Of a stretch of 9,017 nucleotides of DNA, positions 1-6,859 are shown one piece after another; positions within the stretch are counted from its first letter, which is position 1; each line of letters begins with the position of its first letter. The notes beneath the pieces were generated by a model. The model worked only from the letters and a program-made list of their open reading frames with translations, searched no databases and had not been told where the DNA came from. The position numbers and the translations under genes were made by a program. Source of the DNA: ATZT02 sp964639395 (GTDB taxonomy: Bacteria > Actinomycetota > Actinomycetes > S36-B12 > UBA5976); assembly GCA_964639395.1 (NCBI GenBank), contig CAZXCT010000052.1, forward strand, positions 1 through 9,017. Reading direction: 5' to 3'.

Positions 1-1946
1 AATCCACCTTCTGCAATTGCTGAGGCTGATTGGATTAGATTTTGCTCATTTGCCTGCAAAATAGTTTTTGCAAGTAGTTCTTCTTTGTTTATGTCTAATT
101 TAGGTGGTTTACCGCCTAAATGATTATGGATAAACCAAGCATAAGCAGATCCATCTAATTCTGAATTAGTTTCACCTAATAGATAAATAGTTAAGTTGTC
201 AGATGTGATTTTATTAGAAATTCTTTTATTTACATCAGTGATAGTGCCCAGCACACCAATAGTTGGTGTTGGCAAAATTGCTTGAGTACCTGTTTGGTTA
301 TAAAAAGATACGTTTCCGCCAGTTACCGGGATTTTCATTTGTAAGGTGGCATCAGCTAATGCGCTAACCGATCTTTCAAATTGCCACATAACTGCTTCAT
401 CTTCTGGGGAGCCAAAATTTAAACAATTAGTTACAGCGATTGGTGTGGCTCCGGTTAAGGCAACTTTTCTATAACTTTCTGCGAGGTTTAATTGAGTGCC
501 AAGATACGGATCTAATTGACAAAATCTTGCATTACCAACCAACGAAAGACTCACTCCTAAATTGGTAGTTTCATCGACTCTTAAGGCACCTGCGACTGAA
601 GGCGTTGATAAAACGGTGTTACCTCTTACGTATCTGTCGTATTGATTGGTAATCCAACTTGGGTCACAAATACCCGGGCTTGAAAGTAGTTTAAGAAATT
701 CTTGCTTAATTTGTTCTCGAGTTGTTGGCTTAGGGGTAAATGAATTTTTCTCTAATATTTCTTGGGTAGAGGATTTTTTATAGGGTCTTTGATAAACCGG
801 GCCGTCGTGGGCAACCGTTCTTGGTGGCACATCCACAATAACTTCACCATTAAAAGTAATAATTAAAGAATCATCATTAGTAACTTCACCGATTACCGTT
901 GCAGTGATATCCCACTTGTCACAGATTTGCATAAATTTATTTATATTTTCTGGCTTAACTATGGCGCACATACGCTCTTGTGATTCACTCATCAATATTT
1001 CTTCTGGGGATAAAGAGCTATCTCTAAGTGGTACCTTTTCTAATTCAACTCTCATTCCACCGGTGCCATTGCTTGCTAATTCACTAGTAGCACAAGAAAT
1101 GCCCGCTCCGCCTAAATCTTGTATGCCTTCAACAATTTTTTCTTTAAACATTTCTAAGGTGGCTTCGATTAGTAGTTTTTCCATAAATGGATCACCCACT
1201 TGCACACTAGGGCGTTTGGTTTCACCCTCGGTAGCAAATGTTTCAGAAGCTAAAATTGAAACTCCGCCGATTCCATCCCCGCCGGTTTTAGCGCCATAGA
1301 GAACTACTTTGTTGCCGACGCCATCTGCTTTTGCTAAATGAATATCTTCATGTTTCATCACACCAACACAAAGCGCATTTACTAATGGATTAGCAGAATA
1401 GGTTGGATCAAACTTTGTTTCACCGCCAATGTTTGGCAGGCCTAAGCAGTTTCCGTATCCACCAACACCAGCAACAACTTGGGGCAAAACTCTTTTAGTG
1501 TCTGGGTTATCTATTGGGCCAAATCGCAAAGAGTCCATAACTGCGATTGGTCTTGCGCCCATAGAGAGGATGTCTCGCACAATGCCGCCAACACCGGTTG
1601 CAGCGCCTTGATAGGGCTCAATAAACGAAGGGTGGTTATGAGATTCAACTTTGAAAGTTGCTGCCCAGCCTTGCCCAATATCAACTACTCCAGCGTTTTC
1701 ACCAATACCAACCATTAAAGAAGTGTTCTTTGGAGTTTTTTCACCAAATTGTTTTAGGTGAATTTTGCTGCTTTTGTATGAGCAGTGTTCACTCCACATC
1801 ACTGAATACATTGCTAATTCTGCGCTAGTGGGGCGTCTTTTTAAAATACTTTTAATGCTTTGATACTCATCTAGCTTTAAGCCAAGTTCTTTATAGGGTT
1901 GGTCAACTTCAGGATTGTCTATGGCATTTTGTACTGAATCAATCAA
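1..1946 (-). CDS. purL: Phosphoribosylformylglycinamidine synthase subunit PurL (small type), 3' end cut by window edge
   Basis: Catalyses FGAR + ATP + glutamine-derived ammonia to FGAM, acting in the cytoplasm with PurQ (glutaminase) and PurS. I translated 648 uninterrupted codons with no stop or frameshift; small-type PurL is usually about 720-770 residues, so roughly the last 100 lie beyond position 1. Visible motifs in order: MWSEHCSYKS with the catalytic-type histidine at about residue 54, KVESHNHPSF near 100-108, MGARPIAVMDSLRFGPID, GIQDLGGAGISCATSE near 275-290, MSESQERM, DVPPRTVAHDGPVYQRP, TGATPIAVTNCLNFGSPEDE and IPVTGGNVSFYNQTG. The start is taken as TTG at 1946, two bases after the purQ stop, with a weak GGTG seven bases upstream. 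No ATG lies in frame nearby, and the protein aligns with family N-termini soon after this point (PYKELGLKLDEYQSIKSILK). The end of the visible part reads SASAIAEGG where relatives usually have AHDxSxGG. Confidence 0.97.
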   Translation of the reverse strand, partial: MIDSVQNAIDNPEVDQPYKELGLKLDEYQSIKSILKRRPTSAELAMYSVMWSEHCSYKSSKIHLKQFGEKTPKNTSLMVGIGENAGVVDIGQGWAATFKVESHNHPSFIEPYQGAATGVGGIVRDILSMGARPIAVMDSLRFGPIDNPDTKRVLPQVVAGVGGYGNCLGLPNIGGETKFDPTYSANPLVNALCVGVMKHEDIHLAKADGVGNKVVLYGAKTGGDGIGGVSILASETFATEGETKRPSVQVGDPFMEKLLIEATLEMFKEKIVEGIQDLGGAGISCATSELASNGTGGMRVELEKVPLRDSSLSPEEILMSESQERMCAIVKPENINKFMQICDKWDITATVIGEVTNDDSLIITFNGEVIVDVPPRTVAHDGPVYQRPYKKSSTQEILEKNSFTPKPTTREQIKQEFLKLLSSPGICDPSWITNQYDRYVRGNTVLSTPSVAGALRVDETTNLGVSLSLVGNARFCQLDPYLGTQLNLAESYRKVALTGATPIAVTNCLNFGSPEDEAVMWQFERSVSALADATLQMKIPVTGGNVSFYNQTGTQAILPTPTIGVLGTITDVNKRISNKITSDNLTIYLLGETNSELDGSAYAWFIHNHLGGKPPKLDINKEELLAKTILQANEQNLIQSASAIAEGG

Positions 1947-1948
1947 AC

Positions 1949-2365
1949 TTACGCACCAACTAGATGATTGATAGCGCTTTGAAAAATCTTTAATCCATCG
2001 AGCGAGGGGCCCGTTAAATTGTCTATCGCGTGCTCAGGGTGAGGCATTAGGCCGACTATGTTGCCTTTNNNNNNNNNNNNNNNNNNNNNNNNNNNNNNNN
2101 NNNNNNNNNNNNNNNNNNNNNNNNNNNNNNNNNNNNNNNNNNNNNNNNNNNNNNNNNNNNNNNNNNNNGGGGCGAGTTTTGCTATTGCCCCACAACGCAA
2201 ATAATCACCATATGAAAACCCACCAGGTAATACCACTGCATCAACTGACTTTAGATTTGAATCACCATGCCAAAGTTGAACGGCTTGCGCGCCAGATTTA
2301 GTTATGGCTCTTACTGTGTCTTGATCATCTAACGAACCGGGGAAAGTAATTACACCGATTTTCAT
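1949..2365 (-). CDS. purQ: Phosphoribosylformylglycinamidine synthase subunit PurQ (glutaminase), interrupted by assembly gap
   Basis: Class I glutamine amidotransferase subunit that releases ammonia from glutamine for PurL. The N-terminal 65 residues are visible: MKIGVITFPGSLDD, then VVLPGGFSYGDYLRCG (residues 44-59, the oxyanion-hole region). After the gap the C-terminal 39 residues include GLMPHPEHA, which supplies the His and Glu of the triad, followed by LTGPSLDGLKIF. The cysteine nucleophile motif is not visible and should lie in the gap. As drawn the product is 138 residues including 34 unknowns; the family is usually about 220-230, so roughly 120 residues are hidden. The ATG at 2365 overlaps the purS stop in an ATGA junction, with no strong Shine-Dalgarno, so translational coupling is likely. 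The frame agrees on both sides of the 100-N run, which has a one-in-three chance of happening by accident. Confidence 0.95.
   Translation of the reverse strand: MKIGVITFPGSLDDQDTVRAITKSGAQAVQLWHGDSNLKSVDAVVLPGGFSYGDYLRCGAIAKLAXXXXXXXXXXXXXXXXXXXXXXXXXXXXXXXXXXKGNIVGLMPHPEHAIDNLTGPSLDGLKIFQSAINHLVGA
2069..2168. other. Assembly gap of exactly 100 N inside purQ
   Basis: A run of exactly 100 N is the usual scaffold placeholder for a gap of unknown size. It follows GCA AAA CTC GCC CC in coding direction and resumes at AAA GGC AAC. From the usual PurQ length the missing segment should encode about 120 residues (about 360 bases), including the nucleophile cysteine, rather than the 33 codons drawn. 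That size is an inference from family length. Confidence 0.95.
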
Positions 2366-2601
2366 TTATCTTTAATCTCTATTTCAAAGTCTTCGATTAC
2401 TGGATTTGATAAAACCTCTTTTGATACCCGCTCAATATCTGCTTGGGTTACTTCACCTTCAAAATCAATTCGAAATCTTTTACCTTGGCGCACTTGAGAG
2501 ACATTTTCTAAGCCTTGTCGATGTAATGCTTGGGAAACAGCTTTACCTTGCGGATCGAGTATTTCGGGCTTTAACCACACATTTACGAATATGTGGCCCA
2601 A
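2362..2601 (-). CDS. purS: Phosphoribosylformylglycinamidine synthase subunit PurS
   Basis: Small 79-residue protein that bridges PurL and PurQ in the bacterial FGAM synthase complex. The family hallmark KPEILDPQGKAV lies at residues 12-23, followed by VRQGKRFRIDFEG (about 37-49) and an acidic C-terminus (IEDFEIEIKDK). The length is normal for the family (about 80). The start is TTG at 2601: there is no ATG upstream in frame, and an AAAGGAG Shine-Dalgarno sits five bases before this TTG. It also places the N-terminus (MGHIFVNVWLKPEIL) where relatives begin. The stop overlaps the purQ start by four bases (ATGA). The presence of PurS agrees with the small-type PurL downstream. Confidence 0.96.
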   Translation of the reverse strand: MGHIFVNVWLKPEILDPQGKAVSQALHRQGLENVSQVRQGKRFRIDFEGEVTQADIERVSKEVLSNPVIEDFEIEIKDK

Positions 2602-2606
2602 AATAA

Positions 2607-2613
2607 CTCCTTT
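2607..2613 (-). promoter_or_regulatory. Strong ribosome binding site of purS (AAAGGAG)
   Basis: In coding direction the sequence reads AAAGGAG, then TTATT, then TTG. This is the best Shine-Dalgarno match of any gene in the window and fixes the TTG at 2601 as the purS start. Most other junctions here have weak or no such site. Confidence 0.8.
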
Positions 2614-2628
2614 GAATGATTAATGCTT

Positions 2629-2657
2629 ATCTTATTTTATTTTTTTGCTGCTCTAAA
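2629..2657 (-). promoter_or_regulatory. Weak candidate internal promoter before purS
   Basis: In coding direction TTTAGA (2657-2652), a 17-base spacer and TAAGAT (2634-2629) match the -35 and -10 consensus hexamers at four of six positions each. It straddles the end of galE and the only intergenic spacer of any size in the window. In AT-rich DNA such matches are common by chance, so it is listed only because of its position ahead of purSQL. Confidence 0.15.
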
Positions 2658-3596
2658 TTGCCACGCCTGCCAAGCTGAATCAATCATGTCCGCTAAACCT
2701 AATTGGGCTTTGAAAGACAGTTGTTCTGCGATTTTTTTCACATCTGCCACAGTTGCTGCCGGATCACCTGCCCGACGATTAGTTATTTTATATTCGAAAT
2801 TTTGATTTGTAGATTTTTGAATTTGGCTAAATAGTTCTTTTACGCTTATTCCTGTTCCGGTGCCAACATTAAATACGCCAGAGTCTGGCTCGGTGTTGAG
2901 TTTTTTTACTGCTAAAACATGTGCTCTTGAGAGATCTGAAACGTGGACATAATCTCTAAGGCAGGTGCCATCTGGTGTTGAGTAATCATCTCCAAAAATT
3001 TCTGGCGTTTTACCATCACTCAAAGCTTGAAAAACTTTTGGAATCACATTATCTGCGGCAGTATCAGCTAACTGTTGATTTGCTGCCCCAGCCACATTAA
3101 AGTATCTAAGAATAATTGAGTTTAGGCTTTGTTTTTGAATAAGCCATTCGCCAATTAGTTTGGTTTCGCCATAAGGCGAGGTTGGTACAGTAGCGGTGTC
3201 TTCACTAACTAAAGGTTCAAGTGGTTCACCATATACTGCTGCACTAGAAGAGTAAACGAAATTACTAATATTAAATTGCTTTAGATTTGCTATTAGATTA
3301 AGTAATCCACCAATATTTTCTTCAAAATAGTAATCAGGTTTCTCAACTGATTCACCCACAGATTTTTTAGCAGCTAAATGCAATACTCCATCAAAAGAAT
3401 TGGTTGAAAAAACTTGCTTTAAGAATTCTTGATCTAATAATGTTCCCTCATAAAATTGCGCTTCAGAAGGAATTTTTTCTTTTACCCCGGTAGATAAATC
3501 ATCGATTATTGAAACTTTGATGCCTTCACTGATTAAATCTCTAACAATATGTGAGCCGATATATCCTGCACCACCAGTGACTAGCCAGTTACTCAT
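2637..3596 (-). CDS. galE: UDP-glucose 4-epimerase (GalE)
   Basis: Extended short-chain dehydrogenase that interconverts UDP-glucose and UDP-galactose using bound NAD, supplying UDP-galactose for surface polysaccharides or galactose use. From the ATG at 3596 it is 319 residues, normal for the family. Motifs in order: TGGAGYIGSH near residues 7-16 (NAD binding), DDLSTG, VLHLAAKKSVGESV, SSSAAVYGE (catalytic Ser region, about 116-124), SPYGETK with the catalytic Tyr and Lys at about 142 and 146, ILRYFNVAGA, NVIPKV, STPDGTCLRDYVHVSDL and FNVGTGTG. This ATG is preferred over an in-frame GTG at 3605 because GGTGA lies five bases upstream of it and the Rossmann motif then starts at the usual distance. 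It overlaps the purC stop by eight bases (ATGAGTAA). It has no role in purine synthesis, so its presence inside the pur run is odd. Confidence 0.93.
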   Translation of the reverse strand: MSNWLVTGGAGYIGSHIVRDLISEGIKVSIIDDLSTGVKEKIPSEAQFYEGTLLDQEFLKQVFSTNSFDGVLHLAAKKSVGESVEKPDYYFEENIGGLLNLIANLKQFNISNFVYSSSAAVYGEPLEPLVSEDTATVPTSPYGETKLIGEWLIQKQSLNSIILRYFNVAGAANQQLADTAADNVIPKVFQALSDGKTPEIFGDDYSTPDGTCLRDYVHVSDLSRAHVLAVKKLNTEPDSGVFNVGTGTGISVKELFSQIQKSTNQNFEYKITNRRAGDPAATVADVKKIAEQLSFKAQLGLADMIDSAWQAWQFRAAKK

Positions 3597-4191
3597 ATTT
3601 TTCACCAGTTAAAATTTGATAAACATCTAAATATTTTTGGCGGGTTTTTTCAATAATTTCTGCAGGTAGTGCTGGGGGCTGAGTATTTGAATTTTTGCTC
3701 CAACCAGATGCGGGTGAAGTGAGCCAATCTCTAACAAATTGTTTATCAAATGAGTTTTGGGATTTACCNNNNNNNNNNNNNNNNNNNNNNNNNNNNNNNN
3801 NNNNNNNNNNNNNNNNNNNNNNNNNNNNNNNNNNNNNNNNNNNNNNNNNNNNNNNNNNNNNNNNNNNNCCAGAAAGGTAACCTCTCACCACACATTCAAT
3901 CGGAACCATTTTAAGTTTTTTTACAATCATGGCTCGCCCTTGCACCGCTTGGGGTACTTGGGTTGAGATTAAATGGTTTTTTGAAACATCTGATAATTGT
4001 TCTAACCACCAAAGTGTTAATTGAGTAAGTATTTTGCCTTTATCAGGGATTATTGAAGGTAATACCCAGTCATAGGCAGAAATGCGATCGGATGCCACAA
4101 ATAAAAGTTGTCCTTGGTTATCTTCATAAATATCTCTAACTTTGCCAGAGTAAATATGTTTAAATTGATCAATATCTGGGGTTTGAGTCAT
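3589..4191 (-). CDS. purC: Phosphoribosylaminoimidazole-succinocarboxamide synthase (SAICAR synthetase), interrupted by assembly gap
   Basis: Joins CAIR and aspartate with ATP to form SAICAR. The visible N-terminal 107 residues contain YSGKVRDIYE (14-23), VASDRISAYDWVL (32-44), IPDKGKILTQLT (48-59) and VPIECVVRGYLS (96-107). After the gap come GKSQNSFDKQFVRDWL, then SGW and PPALPAEIIEKTRQKYLDVY, typical of the actinobacterial C-terminus. As drawn it has 200 residues with 34 unknown; relatives are about 290-300, so about 125-130 central residues are missing, including much of the active site. The ATG at 4191 follows the purB stop after one base (TAATATG) with no obvious Shine-Dalgarno, implying coupled translation. 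The stop lies inside galE. Confidence 0.95.
   Translation of the reverse strand: MTQTPDIDQFKHIYSGKVRDIYEDNQGQLLFVASDRISAYDWVLPSIIPDKGKILTQLTLWWLEQLSDVSKNHLISTQVPQAVQGRAMIVKKLKMVPIECVVRGYLSXXXXXXXXXXXXXXXXXXXXXXXXXXXXXXXXXXGKSQNSFDKQFVRDWLTSPASGWSKNSNTQPPALPAEIIEKTRQKYLDVYQILTGEKYE
3602..3606 (-). promoter_or_regulatory. Ribosome binding site of galE (GGTGA) inside purC
   Basis: GGTGA, then AAAAT, then ATG in coding direction, lying within the last codons of purC. It supports the ATG at 3596 over the GTG at 3605, which falls inside the site itself. Confidence 0.6.
3769..3868. other. Assembly gap of exactly 100 N inside purC
   Basis: Scaffold placeholder of 100 N. In coding direction it begins after GGT TAC CTT TCT GG (a glycine follows the visible serine) and ends before GGT AAA TCC CAA. 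By comparison with normal PurC length the real gap should be about 380 bases. That estimate rests on family length only. Confidence 0.95.
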
Positions 4192-4192
4192 A

Positions 4193-5608
4193 TTAGAGAA
4201 TTGGCTGAGCTACATACTTAGCAGCATCAGGATTTTCTTTAACTATTTTTTTAATTAGAGTTACTACTTCTCTGATTTGATGGGGGGTGGCCCCGATTAA
4301 ATCAATTGGATTGTTCAAGATTTTTTCTAATTGCGATTTAGTTAGTTTTAGTGTTTCATCACTTAATAGGTTCTCTGGTAATTGTGAATCATGGCCGTTT
4401 CTAACACGTTCTACCGCTTTGAGCGAGTGTTTTTTGATTGCAGCATGAGCAGTTTCTCGCCCGACGCCATTTTTAACAGCTTGCATTAATACCGCTGTGG
4501 TGGTTAAAAATGGTAGGTATTTATTTAATTCATTTTGGATTGCTGGCTCAAAAGCACCAAACTCATCCAAAATTGTTAAAGCGGTTTCTAAAATCCCATC
4601 AATTGCAAAAAATGCATCAGGCATTGCAACTCGCCTTACTGTAGAGCAGGCAACGTCGCCTTCGTTCCAGGTTGATCCAGCCATATCAGCCGTCATCGTT
4701 ACGTAGCCGCGTAAAACTGTGGTTAAGCCGTTGATGCGTTCAGAACTTCTCGCATTTACTTTGTGAGGCATAGCAGAGGATCCGACTTGCCCTTGAGAAA
4801 AACCTTCACTAACTAATTCGTTTCCTGCCATTAATCGAATTGTCGTAGCTAAAGATGAGATAGGTGCTGCTAATTGAAAGAGGCTTGATACAACTTCAAA
4901 ATCTAAAGATCTTGGATAAATTTGGCCAACGCTTATTAGTGAATTATCAAAGCCTAAAAATTCAAACACTTTCTTTTCAAATTTATTAAATTTATCTATA
5001 TCCCCAAGTAAATCTAACATGTCTTGAGATGTGCCCACGGGGCCTTTAATACCTCTTATTGGATAGTTATCGATAACTCGCTCAAGGACATTAAAGGAAA
5101 GTAAAAATTCATTTGCCCATGTTGCAAAGCGTTTACCTAATGTTGTGACTTGGGCTGGGACATTATGTGTTCTAGCAACAATTGTGGTTTCACCGTATTG
5201 CATTGACAGTTGAGCAAGTCGTGAAAGAACCGCAATAGATTTAAACTTTATTAATTCAAGTGAATCGCGAATTTGTAATTGCTCTACATTTTCAGTTAAA
5301 TCTCTGCTAGTTAGCCCTTTATGAATATCTTCATGTTTAGCTAAAGAATTAAACTCATCTATTCTTGATTTAACATCATGTTTTAAAGTTTTTTCTCTTG
5401 AGACAATAGATTCAAGATCAATATTGTTTTTTGCTTTTTCATAGTCTGCAATATGCGCTGGTGCTATTGCAACGCCCAATTCACTCTGAGCTTTCATGAT
5501 GGCTATCCAAAATTCGCGCTCGAGCAGAATTTTGTTCTCTGGGGCCCAGATTTGATTTATTTGAGGTGAGGCGTACCGAAGCGAGAGTATGTTCGGTAAT
5601 GATTTCAC
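4193..5608 (-). CDS. purB: Adenylosuccinate lyase
   Basis: Fumarase/aspartase-superfamily lyase acting twice in purine synthesis: SAICAR to AICAR + fumarate, and adenylosuccinate to AMP + fumarate. The product is 471 residues from the GTG at 5608, the length expected of actinobacterial PurB. Motifs (numbered from this start): LPNILSLRYAS near the N-terminus, LKHDVKS (about 75-81), GLTSRDLTENVEQLQ (about 98-112), VARTHNVPAQ with the catalytic-type His at about 148, RGIKGPVGTSQD (about 185-196), and the signature loop GSSAMPHKVNARSSERING (about 276-294). Starting at the upstream TTG (5632) would add eight residues and overlap purD by 20 bases. The GTG is preferred because homology begins just after it, it lies four bases past the purD stop, and GGAAAG sits eight bases upstream. 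purC follows after one base. Confidence 0.96.
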   Translation of the reverse strand: MKSLPNILSLRYASPQINQIWAPENKILLEREFWIAIMKAQSELGVAIAPAHIADYEKAKNNIDLESIVSREKTLKHDVKSRIDEFNSLAKHEDIHKGLTSRDLTENVEQLQIRDSLELIKFKSIAVLSRLAQLSMQYGETTIVARTHNVPAQVTTLGKRFATWANEFLLSFNVLERVIDNYPIRGIKGPVGTSQDMLDLLGDIDKFNKFEKKVFEFLGFDNSLISVGQIYPRSLDFEVVSSLFQLAAPISSLATTIRLMAGNELVSEGFSQGQVGSSAMPHKVNARSSERINGLTTVLRGYVTMTADMAGSTWNEGDVACSTVRRVAMPDAFFAIDGILETALTILDEFGAFEPAIQNELNKYLPFLTTTAVLMQAVKNGVGRETAHAAIKKHSLKAVERVRNGHDSQLPENLLSDETLKLTKSQLEKILNNPIDLIGATPHQIREVVTLIKKIVKENPDAAKYVAQPIL

Positions 5609-5612
5609 TGCT

Positions 5613-6857
5613 CTATCTTTCCATATCTGCAATATCGGTTCTAAAGTGCGAATTTTTATACACTATTTGGCTGTTTAGTTGATATGCGCGCTCACGTGCC
5701 TGGGATAAGTCATCCCCTATGCCCACGACTGACAACACCCTTCCACCATTTGAAACTAATTTTTCACCATTGAGTTTGGTGCCGGCGTGAAGAATATAGC
5801 TGTCACTTGAATCCATTGGTAATGAAATCTCATCATCCGTTTGTGGATTTTCTGGATATCCCGCGGCAGCTCTAATTACTGTCACCGCTGATTGTTTAGA
5901 CCACTTAAGTTTTGTTTGATTTTTTAAATTTTGGTTTACTGCGTTTAAAAATATTTCACTAATAGGTGTTTGAAGCCTTGCCAAGATAACTTGGGTTTCA
6001 GGATCGCCAAATCTTGCATTAAATTCAATTACTTTTGGGCCTTGCTTAGTAATTATTAATCCAACATAAAGTACACCAACAAATGGTGAATTAACTTCTT
6101 GCAAATGATCTATTACCGGTTGAGCGATATTAGTTTTTACTTCTTCAATTAATTCTTCACTAATCCAATCAACTGGTGAGTAGGCGCCCATGCCTCCGGT
6201 GTTTGGCCCCAAATCTTTATCAAATGCTCGTTTGTAATCTTGTGCAGGTGAAAGCGGAATTACATTTAATCCATCAGAAATAAACAATATGGAAACTTCT
6301 TTGCCTTCTAAAAATTCTTCAATAACAACTTTGCCATTTGTTTTTTCAAGACATAGCGTTGCGTGATTTAGTGCTTCAGTTAGCTCACTTGTTACTACAA
6401 CTCCTTTGCCAGCGGCAAGTTGATCATCTTTAATCACATAGGGGGGTCCGAATTCATCTAAAGCTTCTTTCACATCTTTGATTTCATTACATAGAAATGA
6501 TTTTGCGGTTGGGATGTTTTTTACTTTCATAACATCTTTAGCAAACGCTTTAGAGGTTTCTATAGTTGCGGCAGCTTTTGTTGGGCCAAAACAAGCAATA
6601 TTGTTTTTGACAAATTCATCTGCCATCCCAGCAGCTAAAGCAACTTCAGGGCCAATCACTACTAAATCGATTGAATTTTCTTTTGCTGCATTTATCGCGG
6701 CAGATACATCTGTGGTCGAAAAGTTAAGTGCTATTGCGTCTTTTGCTATCCCGGCGTTAGCGGGTGCTGCAAAAACTTTAGTTACATTTGGATCATTATT
6801 TAAACTTCGAACAATTGCATGCTCTCTGGCGCCTTGGCCTATTACTAATACTCGCAC
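5613..6857 (-). CDS. purD: Phosphoribosylamine-glycine ligase (GAR synthetase)
   Basis: ATP-grasp enzyme joining phosphoribosylamine and glycine to give GAR. The product is 414 residues (family usually about 420-430). Motifs in order: VLVIGQGAREHAI (3-15, N-terminal domain), IGPEVALAAGMAD (68-80), GPTKAAATIETSKAFAK (91-107), VIKDDQLAAGKGVVV (141-155, ATP-binding loop), SPAQDYKRAFDKDLGPNTGG (203-222) and VIEFNARFGDPETQVI (276-291, metal and ATP site). The start is GTG at 6857, two bases after the aminotransferase stop, with no clear Shine-Dalgarno, which suggests coupled translation. In the ATP loop relatives usually read K-A/D-D-G-L-A-A-G-K-G; here Gln146 replaces the Gly. All other core motifs look intact, so it is probably active. 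Confidence 0.97.
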   Translation of the reverse strand: MRVLVIGQGAREHAIVRSLNNDPNVTKVFAAPANAGIAKDAIALNFSTTDVSAAINAAKENSIDLVVIGPEVALAAGMADEFVKNNIACFGPTKAAATIETSKAFAKDVMKVKNIPTAKSFLCNEIKDVKEALDEFGPPYVIKDDQLAAGKGVVVTSELTEALNHATLCLEKTNGKVVIEEFLEGKEVSILFISDGLNVIPLSPAQDYKRAFDKDLGPNTGGMGAYSPVDWISEELIEEVKTNIAQPVIDHLQEVNSPFVGVLYVGLIITKQGPKVIEFNARFGDPETQVILARLQTPISEIFLNAVNQNLKNQTKLKWSKQSAVTVIRAAAGYPENPQTDDEISLPMDSSDSYILHAGTKLNGEKLVSNGGRVLSVVGIGDDLSQARERAYQLNSQIVYKNSHFRTDIADMER

Positions 6858-6859
6858 TG

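Noticed and set aside
904..1299. Open 131-codon frame on the plus strand
   Set aside because: It lies wholly antisense to a fully conserved stretch of purL and has no recognisable family features; it is a shadow.
2069..2168. purQ and purC as truncated pseudogenes because of their short lengths
   Set aside because: Both shortfalls coincide with runs of exactly 100 N and both flanks carry intact conserved motifs in the same frame, so the cause is assembly, not decay.
2614..2640. Possible terminator or riboswitch in the galE-purS spacer
   Set aside because: The spacer is too short for a riboswitch, and I see no GC-rich inverted repeat followed by a T run in coding direction.
3597..3605. GTG at 3605 as the galE start
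   Set aside because: It falls inside the GGTGA ribosome site that serves the ATG at 3596, and only adds three non-homologous residues.
5609..5632. Longer PurB start at TTG 5632 (eight extra residues, overlapping purD)
   Set aside because: Homology starts just after the GTG at 5608, which also has a better placed ribosome site and follows the purD stop by four bases.
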